Positions 26,509 to 35,734 of a DNA stretch of 64,000 nucleotides are shown piece by piece. Source of the stretch: Algoriphagus algorifonticola. Its GTDB lineage: Bacteria > Bacteroidota > Bacteroidia > Cytophagales > Cyclobacteriaceae. The stretch spans positions 30,396 to 94,395 of the forward strand of contig NZ_VLOG01000062.1 of the NCBI RefSeq assembly GCF_007655305.1, written 5' to 3'. Position 1 is the first letter of the stretch; the number at the start of each line of letters is the position of its first letter. The translations under genes were made by a program, and so were the position numbers. The notes beneath the pieces are model-generated. The model saw nothing but the letters and a program-made list of their open reading frames with translations. It had not been told where the DNA came from and did no database searches.

Positions 26509-28767
26509 ATGCTGTTTAAACCAGATAAATTTATATCTGCACTTATAATACTGCTATTAATCGTTTTTATTTCAAATAGTATTTATGCTCAGTGCAATTC
26601 TTGTGATGTGATAATAGATGGAAATAATGCTCCTTCTGGTACTATTCAAAATGGATCTTTGGTTTGTATTAGGGGTGACAGAACATCCAATATAAGTTTT
26701 AATAATAGAAATAATATTTCAATCTGTATTGAAGATGGTGCTTCTTGGAATGGCGCTTACAGCCAACTTTCAGGATTAGCCTCTCTTTCTAACTATGGGA
26801 ATTTGTCAATTTCAAATTCCCCAAATGGTAACTGGAGCATATTCAATTATGGCGTATTGAATTGGAATTCAACTATATCTTCAAATAAATCTATTTACAA
26901 CTATGGAGAATTGAATTTTGGGAGTGGACTTGTTGTGAGCTCAGCTGCGACACTAGTTTCAAACGGAACTGTGAATTTTTCAGGCCTCACTACATTTAAC
27001 AGTAACTCCACCATCAAACTGATTGGCATGTCTAATTTTTCAGGCTCAGTTATTTTGAACTCCAATACAATTGTTGAAATAGCTGGGAATTTAGCAATTT
27101 CAGGAAATCTCCAACTTAACTCCAATAGTCAAATTATCTCCTTAAATAATAATGTTTGCAATAGCTTAAATGTTGGAGGAACAATTAGCAGTTCAGGTAT
27201 TATTTCTGGTAGTGGTTTATCAAGTCCCAATTCACCTCTTTTCGTAAATAAGGAACCTGTCGGTAACGGGTTGTCTTATGGAGCGACAATCGGAAGCTGC
27301 CCAACCTCCTCCTGTGTCGAAATGAGGAAAATAACTACTTCAAATGGCTTTGATAGAGTCTATATATTCAATTGTACTGATAATTTGATATTACCAGAAT
27401 TATTGCCTGATGAACAAATTATAGATGTTTCGGTCACTTTAGTAGGAGGAGCAGGAGGAGGAGGGTTTGGTGAAGCTGCTGGAGGTGGGGGTTCAGGAGG
27501 AATAATTTCAGAAAATGCTATTTCGCTTCAGGTTGGAAGAGAGTATCCTGTTGCGGTAGGACCTGGAGGGTATGGTTCTTCCCAAAATAATTTACCTGGA
27601 AGAGATGGTTTAGAGTCTTCATTTTTTGGTTTAATCTCTAATGGAGGAGGAGGAGGAGGCTCTCAATCATCCTCAGCAAGAGATGGTAGAAATGGAGGCA
27701 GTGGAGGTGGAGGTGGCGCCAACAACAATCCAGGAAATGGATCAGGAAACGGGGGAGCAGTAATCGCTGGTAACCTAGGTAACCAAGGCGGAAATGGGCG
27801 ACGTCAAAATAACAATCAACTGAATGGAGGAGGTGGAGGTGGAGCTGCTACTCCCGGCGAGGAAGGTAGAAATAATAATCCCGGTAGTGGAGGGAATGGA
27901 ATTTCTTTGCCTATACTTAGTGGAGTCTCTGGTGTTCTCAATGCCTTTGCAGGAGGTGGAGGATCAACTGGGAGAAATCCAGCTCAACAATATGGCAAAG
28001 GTACTGGAGGGATATTTCAGTCTACAAAGCTTGGAGGGGATGGAGATCACCTAAATCCCAGTGATTCGAATTCTGACGGTATTGGTGGACATGGTTTCCC
28101 TTTTACCGGTTCAGGAGGTGGGGCTGGAAGTGTTCGTGGCGGAGCAGGGTCAGCCGGAAAGGTGATCATAAGAATATCTTATAGGATTCTCTCAATTCAA
28201 TTAAGTGATATCAGGGCGGTTTGGAACAAAGAGCTAAATCGTGCAGAACTAGAATGGACGGTTTCGGGGGCGACAGAGGATATAGGAATGGTGGTACAAA
28301 GGGGTGTTAATCAAGTAAAATCCTGGGAATCTCTTGATAGCTTAGTTATAGTTCCTGGCCAAGAAGATTTATTAAATTTTAAATTTTTAGACAATGATTT
28401 GAATAACGAAGAAGGTTTTATTTTTTATCGAATAAAACTACATAGCAAAAACAAATTTGAAGGATATACCAATACCGTTTCTCTCAGATTAGAACCTCCA
28501 AAGTTGGATTCAAATTGGCGAATATTTCCAAATCCTGTTGGGAATTCCGAGCTACAAATTACTTATAGAGGAGACGAAAATAAATTGAAGGATGGCGTGA
28601 TAGTATTGATGTCAGATTATTCTGGCAGAATAAAAAGCTCTCAATTTTTCAATATGGAGGGTATCAAAAATTGGGTAAATGAAAATTTAATCCAATCTGG
28701 ACAGGGAATCTATTTACTAAAGATTCAGTCTCCTCAATTCACTGAAACATTCAAAATTTTCAAATAA
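26509..28767 (+). CDS. Secreted glycine-rich protein with type IX secretion C-terminal sorting domain
   Basis: A 752-residue extracellular protein. Residues 1-27 are a signal peptide (ending SIYAQ). Residues 28-270 are rich in Asn, Ser and Gly with short repeated phrases (for example LVVSSAATLVSNGTVNFSG) that suggest a beta-helix. Residues 300-560 are a glycine-rich domain with many GGGGG and GGSGG stretches, starting VTLVGGAGGGGFGEAAGGGG. A fibronectin-like segment follows (ELEWTVSG near 585). The last 80 residues form a T9SS type A sorting domain, NWRIFPNPVGNSELQITY through GIYLLKIQSPQFTETFKIF. It is probably attached to or released from the surface by T9SS. Function is unknown; adhesion or matrix roles are speculation. 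Confidence 0.88.
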   Translation: MLFKPDKFISALIILLLIVFISNSIYAQCNSCDVIIDGNNAPSGTIQNGSLVCIRGDRTSNISFNNRNNISICIEDGASWNGAYSQLSGLASLSNYGNLSISNSPNGNWSIFNYGVLNWNSTISSNKSIYNYGELNFGSGLVVSSAATLVSNGTVNFSGLTTFNSNSTIKLIGMSNFSGSVILNSNTIVEIAGNLAISGNLQLNSNSQIISLNNNVCNSLNVGGTISSSGIISGSGLSSPNSPLFVNKEPVGNGLSYGATIGSCPTSSCVEMRKITTSNGFDRVYIFNCTDNLILPELLPDEQIIDVSVTLVGGAGGGGFGEAAGGGGSGGIISENAISLQVGREYPVAVGPGGYGSSQNNLPGRDGLESSFFGLISNGGGGGGSQSSSARDGRNGGSGGGGGANNNPGNGSGNGGAVIAGNLGNQGGNGRRQNNNQLNGGGGGGAATPGEEGRNNNPGSGGNGISLPILSGVSGVLNAFAGGGGSTGRNPAQQYGKGTGGIFQSTKLGGDGDHLNPSDSNSDGIGGHGFPFTGSGGGAGSVRGGAGSAGKVIIRISYRILSIQLSDIRAVWNKELNRAELEWTVSGATEDIGMVVQRGVNQVKSWESLDSLVIVPGQEDLLNFKFLDNDLNNEEGFIFYRIKLHSKNKFEGYTNTVSLRLEPPKLDSNWRIFPNPVGNSELQITYRGDENKLKDGVIVLMSDYSGRIKSSQFFNMEGIKNWVNENLIQSGQGIYLLKIQSPQFTETFKIFK

Positions 28768-28769
28768 AA

Positions 28770-28806
28770 ATAAACCCTTCCGAAATTTTTTTCAGAAGGG
28801 TTATAA
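28770..28806. terminator. Bidirectional terminator between the T9SS cargo gene and purL
   Basis: Arms 28773-28785 and 28790-28802 pair at 12 of 13 positions around a four-base T loop. They lie between convergent genes, five bases after the first stop. Confidence 0.75.
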
Positions 28807-28817
28807 TTTTCAATTCT

Positions 28818-31800
28818 TTAGTTCTTTTCCTCAACCCATTTACGGGCATTGATAAAGGCATCTAGCCATGGGGTAAATTCATCATTTCTATCCATAGGAT
28901 AATGAGCCCAGTTCCATGGCTTCAATGAACGCTCAATATGTGGCATGATCGCCAAATGCCTCCCGTCTTGGGATGCTATCCCTGCTACTGCGTAATCCGA
29001 ACCATTTGGATTACCAGGATAAGCTTCATAGCTATATTTCATTCCTATATGATACTCACTTTCGGCTTTTGGCAAATAAAACTTCCCTTCGCCGTGAGCT
29101 ACCCACACTCCTAAACGCTGACCGGAAAGATTTCCCAGCATCACAGTTTTGTTTTCCGGGATACTTACGTTTACAAATGAGGATTCAAATTTATGAGAAG
29201 CATTGTGAAGCATTTTTGCTTTGTGAACAGGGTCCTCTGAACCTACGAGTCCAAGTTCTACCATGAGCTGACAACCATTACATACTCCCAAACTCAGGGT
29301 GTCAGGTCTTGCGTAGAAATTATCCAAAGCTTGTTTTGCTTTTGGATTGTAAAGGAAAGCTCCTGCCCAGCCTTTTGCTGAACCCAAAACATCAGAGTTG
29401 GAAAAGCCTCCTACAAAAACTATCATCTGTACGTCTTCCAGGTTTTCTCTCCCTGAGATCAAATCTGTCATGTGCACATCTTTCACCTCAAACCCTGCAA
29501 GCCAAAGTGAATAAGCCATTTCTCGGTCTCCATTCACTCCTTTTTCTCTGATAATAGCTGCCTTCGCCTTTCCTGTTTCTTTTCTGAACGGATTAATACC
29601 AGACTCAGCAAAACTTCCTTTCCAATTTGTAGCAAATTCATAAGAAAGTGGCTGATTTTTATAATTGTCGAAACGGTCTGTTGCGAGTTTTTCTCCTGAT
29701 TGCTTTCTGTCTAAAAGGTAGGATGACCTAAACCAGATATCTCTGTGCTGCTCAATATCCAGACTCAAATCTTTTCCTAGAAAATCAATTTTACCTGAGT
29801 TGGTAACTGTTGCCAATTCTACATAATCAATATCTGCCTCAACCAACAGGGTTTCTACAGGATGATCGTCAGGTACCTGAATTAGAATACCTGGATTCTC
29901 TGCGAATAAGGCTTTCACCAAATCATTCTCTTCCAGTCGATCAATTCTTACTTCCAGGCCGATTCCAGGAGTGGGGAAGCACATTTCCAATAGAGCAGTA
30001 ATAATACCACCAGATGAAATATCATGCCCGGCATGAATCCAAGTTTGATCAATCAAATCCTGGACAGCTTTAAATGCCTTGACAAAGTATGCGGCATTGA
30101 CCACCGTAGGCGTATCTGTTCCCACTTTATTGAGCGCCTGATAAAAGCTGGATCCTGCTAGTTTGAAACTGTCTTTTGAAAAGTCTATGTAAAGAATTCT
30201 ACTTCCTACAACCGGCTTCAATGCAGTTTTTACAGTTTTTTGAATGTCAAAACATTCACCTACTGTAGATATAATTACCGTTCCCGGCGAGTAAACCACT
30301 TTTCCATCAGGATATTTCTGAGTCATGGAAAGGGAGTCCTTTCCGGTTGGGATATTGACGCCCAATTCAATGGCGAAATCAGAAACTGCCTGAACAGCCC
30401 GGTATAATCTGTCGTTTTCTCCTTTGTTTTTAGCAGGCCACATCCAGTTGGCAGAAAGAGAAACTCCTTTCAGTCCATCTGAGATAGGTGCAAAAATCAA
30501 GTTGGTCAAGGCCTCTGCAATAGCTAATCTGCTACCCGCTTCTGGATTGGCTAATGCAGCTACTGGGGCATGGCCGATGGAGGTAGCGATCCCTTTATTA
30601 CCTGTGAAATCCAAAGCCATTACGGCTACGTCATTCAGAGGGAGTTGGATTTCTCCTACAGTTTGCTGTGTGGCAACGCGGCCTGTTACTGACCTGTCCA
30701 CTTTATTGGTTAGCCAATCTTTACAGGCCACCGCTTCCAATTGCAATACTTCTTGAATATACCCTTTGATCAATTCAGGGTCATAGCTTGCCTCTGCGAA
30801 TGAGGCATTCCCCGATTGATCTTCCAATATGGTTTTTGGAGAAGATCCAAACATATATGCCAAATTCCAATCAACTGGTTTTTCTCCTGTCTTTTGATTT
30901 TCGAATTTGAAATGCATGTCTCCGGTGGTCTCACCCACCACATAAAAAGGAGCCCTTTCTCTTTCTGAAAGTTGCTTTAGAGTAGCGACATCTTCCTTGC
31001 CTACAACTAAGCCCATTCTTTCCTGAGATTCATTTCCAATGATTTCCTTCGCAGAAAGAGTTGGATCACCTACAGGCAACTGATCAATATGAATAGTTCC
31101 TCCTGTGCTTTCCACTAATTCGGAAAGGCAGTTGAGATGACCACCTGCACCATGATCGTGAATGGAAATGATAGGGTTATTTTCGCTTTCAGCCATCGCC
31201 CGAATCACATTGGAAACACGCTTTTGCATTTCCGGATTGGATCTTTGGATGGCGTTTAATTCAATGGCATTTGATAATTCTCCGGTGTTGAGGGAAGAAA
31301 CTGCTGAGCCTCCCATTCCGATTCTATAATTATCTCCACCCATGATCACGATTTGATCACCGGTTTTAGGTTCTTCTTTTTTGGTGTACTTGGCGTTTGT
31401 AAACCCAACGCCGCCAGCAAGCATGATCACTTTATCAAAGCCAAAATGCTTGTCGCCTTCTTCATGCTCGAATGTTAAAACTGATCCTGCGATCAAGGGC
31501 TGTCCGAATTTGTTTCCAAAGTCAGATGCGCCATTGGAGGCTTTGATCAGGATATCCATAGGAGTCTGGTAGAGCCAAGGTCTTTCTTCCAGCTTGTTTT
31601 CCCAAGTTCTGCCTTTTTCTGATCGGGAATAAGAAGTCATGTAAACTGCCGTTCCTGCCAAAGGAATAGAAGCAGTTCCCCCAGCAAGTCTATCTCGGAT
31701 TTCACCTCCTGATCCTGTAGCCGCACCATTGAAAGGTTCGACAGTTGTAGGGAAATTATGGGTTTCTGCTTTCAGGGAAATGACCGTGTCAATTTCTCTT

Positions 31801-32501
31801 TGCTCAAAAAAGTCAGCTTGATGTTGGGTTTTAGGAGCGAATTGATGTGCTTTTGGACCTTGGATAAATGCCACATTGTCTTTGTAGGCAGATGCAATTC
31901 GATTTGGATGTTTTTTGGATGTTTCTTTGATCAATTGGAAGAGCGTCATGGGCTTTTCCTGACCGTCGATGATAAAGGTTCCGTTGAAGATTTTATGTCT
32001 ACAATGCTCAGAATTGACTTGGGAAAAGCCGAAAACCTCTGAATCGGTCAAAGGTCTATCGAGTTGCTTAGAAACATTTTCCAAATAAGCGATTTCTTCC
32101 TCACTCAAAGCCAATCCTTCTTTTTGATTATAGCTTGAAATATCCTCAATTGATTGGATTGGCTCGGGCTCCAAGTGTATGTCGAAGATCTCCTGATCCA
32201 GATTTTCGTATGCATTTTGAAGCATAGGGTCAATTTGGTCCCCTTCGGCTAATGGGAAAAACTCCTCAATTCGCTGGATTCCCTGTATGCCCATGTTGAC
32301 CGTGATTTCCACAGCATTGGTAGACCATGGGGTGATCATTTCTTTTCTTGGGCCGGAAAATTTTCCTGCTACTTCTGGAGTTTGGATGGGAGAAGCTTCG
32401 CCGAAAAGCCAGTTAAGTTTTGCAATGTCTTCTTGGGCGAGAGGTTGCGGAGTCTGTACTGCGTAGACTACTTTTTGAGGTGATTCAAAGAAGAAAATCA
32501 T
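28818..32501 (-). CDS. purL: Phosphoribosylformylglycinamidine synthase, single-chain form
   Basis: A 1227-residue large-type FGAM synthase, carrying both the ATP-dependent synthetase and the glutaminase in one chain. It catalyses the fourth step of purine synthesis. The N-terminal PurS-like region is followed by two AIRS-like halves (FSQVNSEHCRHKIFNG and HDHGAGGHLNCLSELVE are diagnostic). The C-terminal class I glutaminase carries the nucleophile Cys in LGVCNGCQLMVELG and the His/Glu end MPHIERSLKPWNW. The start ATG at 32501 is preceded by TACCTTTG (complement of 32522-32529), a good -7 box. It is a single-gene unit, distant from purF in the window. Confidence 0.97.
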   Translation of the reverse strand: MIFFFESPQKVVYAVQTPQPLAQEDIAKLNWLFGEASPIQTPEVAGKFSGPRKEMITPWSTNAVEITVNMGIQGIQRIEEFFPLAEGDQIDPMLQNAYENLDQEIFDIHLEPEPIQSIEDISSYNQKEGLALSEEEIAYLENVSKQLDRPLTDSEVFGFSQVNSEHCRHKIFNGTFIIDGQEKPMTLFQLIKETSKKHPNRIASAYKDNVAFIQGPKAHQFAPKTQHQADFFEQREIDTVISLKAETHNFPTTVEPFNGAATGSGGEIRDRLAGGTASIPLAGTAVYMTSYSRSEKGRTWENKLEERPWLYQTPMDILIKASNGASDFGNKFGQPLIAGSVLTFEHEEGDKHFGFDKVIMLAGGVGFTNAKYTKKEEPKTGDQIVIMGGDNYRIGMGGSAVSSLNTGELSNAIELNAIQRSNPEMQKRVSNVIRAMAESENNPIISIHDHGAGGHLNCLSELVESTGGTIHIDQLPVGDPTLSAKEIIGNESQERMGLVVGKEDVATLKQLSERERAPFYVVGETTGDMHFKFENQKTGEKPVDWNLAYMFGSSPKTILEDQSGNASFAEASYDPELIKGYIQEVLQLEAVACKDWLTNKVDRSVTGRVATQQTVGEIQLPLNDVAVMALDFTGNKGIATSIGHAPVAALANPEAGSRLAIAEALTNLIFAPISDGLKGVSLSANWMWPAKNKGENDRLYRAVQAVSDFAIELGVNIPTGKDSLSMTQKYPDGKVVYSPGTVIISTVGECFDIQKTVKTALKPVVGSRILYIDFSKDSFKLAGSSFYQALNKVGTDTPTVVNAAYFVKAFKAVQDLIDQTWIHAGHDISSGGIITALLEMCFPTPGIGLEVRIDRLEENDLVKALFAENPGILIQVPDDHPVETLLVEADIDYVELATVTNSGKIDFLGKDLSLDIEQHRDIWFRSSYLLDRKQSGEKLATDRFDNYKNQPLSYEFATNWKGSFAESGINPFRKETGKAKAAIIREKGVNGDREMAYSLWLAGFEVKDVHMTDLISGRENLEDVQMIVFVGGFSNSDVLGSAKGWAGAFLYNPKAKQALDNFYARPDTLSLGVCNGCQLMVELGLVGSEDPVHKAKMLHNASHKFESSFVNVSIPENKTVMLGNLSGQRLGVWVAHGEGKFYLPKAESEYHIGMKYSYEAYPGNPNGSDYAVAGIASQDGRHLAIMPHIERSLKPWNWAHYPMDRNDEFTPWLDAFINARKWVEEKN

Positions 32502-32696
32502 GTCCTTGAGCTGGTAAGTTGCAAAGGTAAGGAATTGGCTTGAAGTGTGAAAAGTGAGGGTGGAAATAATCCGTTTGATTGAAGTAGAATTTACGGTTGA
32601 AATTATACCCTAAAAGTGATACAGCATTTCTAACTTGTGGAAATACTAATAAAGTATTGGAATGTTTTTCTTTCCTCTGATAACATATTTCAAATT

Positions 32697-33506
32697 TCAG
32701 TTTGGGGTTGGTTTATTTTTAGTTAAAAATTCAACAGTTGCCTGAATAAGCCCTCCGTGTCCAACCGGGAGGTTATGTGATTTTAAGTGAGGAATTTTAC
32801 TACTGAAACGTTCCAGGTTTTTCGCAGTCACCATTTTGTCATATTTCCCTGTGAAAAGAAGAATTGGTGTTTTTAATTTTCTTGAATTGCGAATGATCTC
32901 TCCCAGTCGGAGTTGAATTCCGCCGAATACTTTCCATGTTAAATAAACCTGGGCTCTCTGTGATCTATGTTTCATTTGAGTTTGAACAAATTTTGAAATA
33001 CTGCTTTCCATGAGGCCAATCTGACTTAATCCATTTACTACAGAGAAAAAGCGACATGGCTTAAATACTATTTGCTTAAATAAAGAATGAAAATAAGCGG
33101 GATAGCTACTGATGCTGTAAAATAATCCTGTTTTAATTCCATCAGGAGCAAGAAGAATCATGCTTTGGACATTCTCAGGGAAAAGCTCATAAGTTAATAA
33201 TGAAAGCTTTCCTCCCATGCTATAACCTATTAAATGGAACTTTGAGATTTCTTCTCTTTTAAAAAGGCTTTTTAAGATTTCTGCCCAAACTGATTTTGTC
33301 AAAGGGTTTTCATGGCTTTTCCATTGACTTTTTCCGTGAAAAAAAATGTCAATGAAAAGAAAGCGCTGTTCGGGTTTTAGAATTTTGGAAAACGGCAATA
33401 AATCCCTTTGATCTTGGCCAAAGCCATGAAAAATAATGAAAACCTCCTTTCCATCTCCCAGAGATTTGTATGCTAAAGATCCAAATTGACTGTCTAGAAC
33501 TCTCAT
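32697..33506 (-). CDS. Alpha/beta hydrolase
   Basis: A 269-residue cytosolic alpha/beta hydrolase-fold protein. The oxyanion loop appears as FHGFGQDQRDL, the nucleophile elbow as GYSMGGKLS (Ser near residue 96), the acid in LFTGKYDKMVT, and the final His in PVGHGGLIQ. Specific substrate motifs are absent, so esterase, thioesterase or lipase activity cannot be distinguished. It stands alone between purL and the divergently transcribed tetR gene. There is no signal peptide. Confidence 0.85.
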   Translation of the reverse strand: MRVLDSQFGSLAYKSLGDGKEVFIIFHGFGQDQRDLLPFSKILKPEQRFLFIDIFFHGKSQWKSHENPLTKSVWAEILKSLFKREEISKFHLIGYSMGGKLSLLTYELFPENVQSMILLAPDGIKTGLFYSISSYPAYFHSLFKQIVFKPCRFFSVVNGLSQIGLMESSISKFVQTQMKHRSQRAQVYLTWKVFGGIQLRLGEIIRNSRKLKTPILLFTGKYDKMVTAKNLERFSSKIPHLKSHNLPVGHGGLIQATVEFLTKNKPTPN

Positions 33507-33663
33507 TTGATTGTAAAAATTGAAGATAAACTAAAAATGGATGCCGAAAAAAGTAATTTGAAATGCAAAATAAACTATTAAAAATAGATGATATTGTAGT
33601 AAATCGAATACTTTTTAATAGTGTATCAATATGAACACAAAATAATATTTTATAAAAAACTTT

Positions 33664-33691
33664 GGAAACTTTGAACATATTGAAAGTTTCC
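33664..33691. promoter_or_regulatory. Probable TetR operator (perfect inverted repeat)
   Basis: GGAAACTTT (33664-33672) and AAAGTTTCC (33683-33691) form a perfect 9-bp inverted repeat with a 10-base centre. It covers the -33 box and most of the spacer of the tetR promoter, so a bound dimer would exclude RNA polymerase. Confidence 0.72.
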
Positions 33692-33700
33692 GTAGTTTTG
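33670..33700 (+). promoter_or_regulatory. Bacteroidota-type promoter of the tetR/RND efflux operon
   Basis: TTTG (33670-33673), a 19-base spacer and TAGTTTTG (33693-33700) match the -33/-7 consensus exactly. The leader before the GTG at 33718 would be about 10 bases. Confidence 0.75.
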
Positions 33701-33717
33701 ATTCAAATTTCAAGTAA

Positions 33718-34326
33718 GTGGAGACGAGAGAAAAAATATTGGATGTAGCGATTGAGCAATTTTCCAGGTATGGGGTACGCAATACCACCATGGATGATAT
33801 TGCCCGAATGATGGGTATATCTAAGAAAACGCTCTATCAGGAATTCAAGGACAAGAAGGAGTTGGTGAACGCTACATTTTCAGCTATGCTGGAAAGGGAT
33901 CAAGAGAAAATGGCTTTTCTAAAAGATTCTGGAACTGATGTCATCGAGCATTTAGTGAAAATTTCGAAGATGATGAGGGAGCGGTTGACCAATATTAACC
34001 CTTTGGCGATTATGGAAGTTCAAAAGTATTTTCCGGAAGCTTGGAAGGTCTTTGAACAGCATAAGGAGCAAGTTATTATGACAGATTTTGTCAATATTTT
34101 GGAAAGAGGTAAGCAGCTTGGGTATTTTAGGAGTGAAATAGATGCTCATATTTTAGCCCGACTCAGGGTGAATCAAATAACCTCTGCTATGGAGCCTTCC
34201 AATTTTAATAATGAAAATTACAATTTGGTAGAGGAACAAATGCAAATGATGGATCATTTCCTTCACGGAATTTTTACAGAAAAAGGGCGTGAAGCTTACC
34301 AAGAACAACAAGCAAAACTCAGCTAA
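33718..34326 (+). CDS. TetR/AcrR-family transcriptional regulator
   Basis: A 202-residue TetR-type repressor. The N-terminal helix-turn-helix is clear, from ILDVAIEQFSRYGVRNTTM through IARMMGISKKTLYQEFKDK (about residues 8-50). The remaining helices form the ligand-binding and dimerisation domain. Translation begins at GTG 33718, supported by the promoter and short leader. It precedes the TolC, adaptor and RND transporter genes by eight bases and is very likely the first gene of that operon. A perfect palindrome overlapping its promoter implies autoregulation and control of the pump. The inducing compound is unknown. Confidence 0.93.
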   Translation: METREKILDVAIEQFSRYGVRNTTMDDIARMMGISKKTLYQEFKDKKELVNATFSAMLERDQEKMAFLKDSGTDVIEHLVKISKMMRERLTNINPLAIMEVQKYFPEAWKVFEQHKEQVIMTDFVNILERGKQLGYFRSEIDAHILARLRVNQITSAMEPSNFNNENYNLVEEQMQMMDHFLHGIFTEKGREAYQEQQAKLS

Positions 34327-34337
34327 TTAACTCAGTG

Positions 34338-35690
34338 ATGAAAAAATATTTACTCATTATTTTATGTCTCAGCATGCCAGTACTGACTATGCATGGGCAG
34401 GAAGTAGTTAGGCTTACCCTTGAAGAAGCTGTGAGCTATTCTCTGGAGAATAATGTCAATGTGAAGAATGCTAAGCTGGAGACAATGATATCCAAGGCTA
34501 CAGTCAAAGAAACTACTGCGACAGGTTTACCACAGGTCAACGGTAATTTTGACATAAATTATAATCCTGCGATTCCTGTTGTTTTTCTTCCAAATGAACC
34601 TCCTTTCGGTGATCCTAATGTGCCAGGTGACGTGATTCCAGCTCGATTTGGGGTCAGTTATCAATCTAATTTGGGGGCCAATTTGACTCAGATGATTTTC
34701 GATGGTTCTTTCTTTGTGGGATTGAGAGCTGCCAAAACTTACAAGCAATTGACGGATCTGGATTTGGTTAAAACCAAAGTAGACGTGATTGAATCTGTGA
34801 AGAAAGCTTATTTCGGAGTTTTGGTAAATGAAGAAAGAATCAGGCTTTCCAGAGCAAATCTGGCAAGAATCGACACACTTCTTACTGAGACTAGAGCTTT
34901 GAACGAAGCTGGTTTTGCAGAAAAAATTGATGTTTCCAGAATTCAGGTTCAGCGAAATAATACTGCTACTCAATTAGAACGAAGTCTTACTGCGCTTGAG
35001 ATAAGTGAACAAATTCTCAAACTTCAGATGGGGCTTCCGATGGAATACGATTTAGAATTGGGAGAATCATTGTCCCAACTGAATCCTATCGAAGAAATCA
35101 ATGCCTTGCTTCAGGAAGAGGGAATGGAAAGAGTAGAAGTGAGTCAGCTTCAGACCAATTTGGAGTTGGTGCAACTCGACCTGAAAAACAATCAATCTCA
35201 ATACATGCCTACGATTGATTTTATTGCCAATGCGCAGAGGGCAGGGGCCGGTAATACCTTCAATACAGTTTTTGACAAGCAAAATTGGTTTGGGAGTTCT
35301 TTACTAGGAGTTTCCATGAAAGTCCCAATTTTTGACGGGCTTTCCAAAAGCGCAAGAATTCAAAAAAACAGATTGCAAATGATGCAGTTGGAGAATCAGA
35401 AATCTTTTTTACAAGAAAGCATTAAAAACGAAGTCTACACTGCCAAAACCAATTTGAAAAATGACTTAAATATACTCGAAATCCAACGTGAGAATCTGGA
35501 ATTGGCACGGGAGGTCTACGATATATCCAAAATCAAATACAATGAAGGTGTGGGTTCCAACCTTGAAGTAGTGGAAGCAGATGCTGCGCTAATTGAGGCT
35601 GAAATCAATTACTTAACTGCCCTATATGACGGCTTGGTTGCCAAAGTCGATTTGGAAAAAGCCTTGGGTATTTTATCAACAAACCAATAA
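34338..35690 (+). CDS. TolC-family outer-membrane efflux protein
   Basis: A 450-residue outer-membrane channel component. A signal peptide (residues 1-20, ending TMHGQ) is followed by two outer-membrane-efflux repeats, opening with LTLEEAVSYSLENNVNVKNA and LDLKNNQSQYMPTIDFIA. Long alpha-helical coiled segments (for example KTNLKNDLNILEIQRENLEL) form the periplasmic tunnel. It should dock with the adaptor and RND pump encoded downstream. The ATG at 34338 is preferred over the GTG three bases earlier. There are 44 bases to the adaptor gene. Confidence 0.93.
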   Translation: MKKYLLIILCLSMPVLTMHGQEVVRLTLEEAVSYSLENNVNVKNAKLETMISKATVKETTATGLPQVNGNFDINYNPAIPVVFLPNEPPFGDPNVPGDVIPARFGVSYQSNLGANLTQMIFDGSFFVGLRAAKTYKQLTDLDLVKTKVDVIESVKKAYFGVLVNEERIRLSRANLARIDTLLTETRALNEAGFAEKIDVSRIQVQRNNTATQLERSLTALEISEQILKLQMGLPMEYDLELGESLSQLNPIEEINALLQEEGMERVEVSQLQTNLELVQLDLKNNQSQYMPTIDFIANAQRAGAGNTFNTVFDKQNWFGSSLLGVSMKVPIFDGLSKSARIQKNRLQMMQLENQKSFLQESIKNEVYTAKTNLKNDLNILEIQRENLELAREVYDISKIKYNEGVGSNLEVVEADAALIEAEINYLTALYDGLVAKVDLEKALGILSTNQ

Positions 35691-35734
35691 AAACTACTAC
35701 CATCCTTATCAGGGAGATAATTATCATATCAATC

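Noticed and set aside
27430..28160. Glycine-rich coding stretch as a tandem DNA repeat
   Set aside because: The GGA/GGT codons recur without a fixed unit length; the pattern follows from glycine-rich protein composition.
34527..34973. 148-codon minus-strand frame within the TolC-like gene
   Set aside because: Antisense to a well-supported gene, Ser/Phe-rich shadow composition, no motif.
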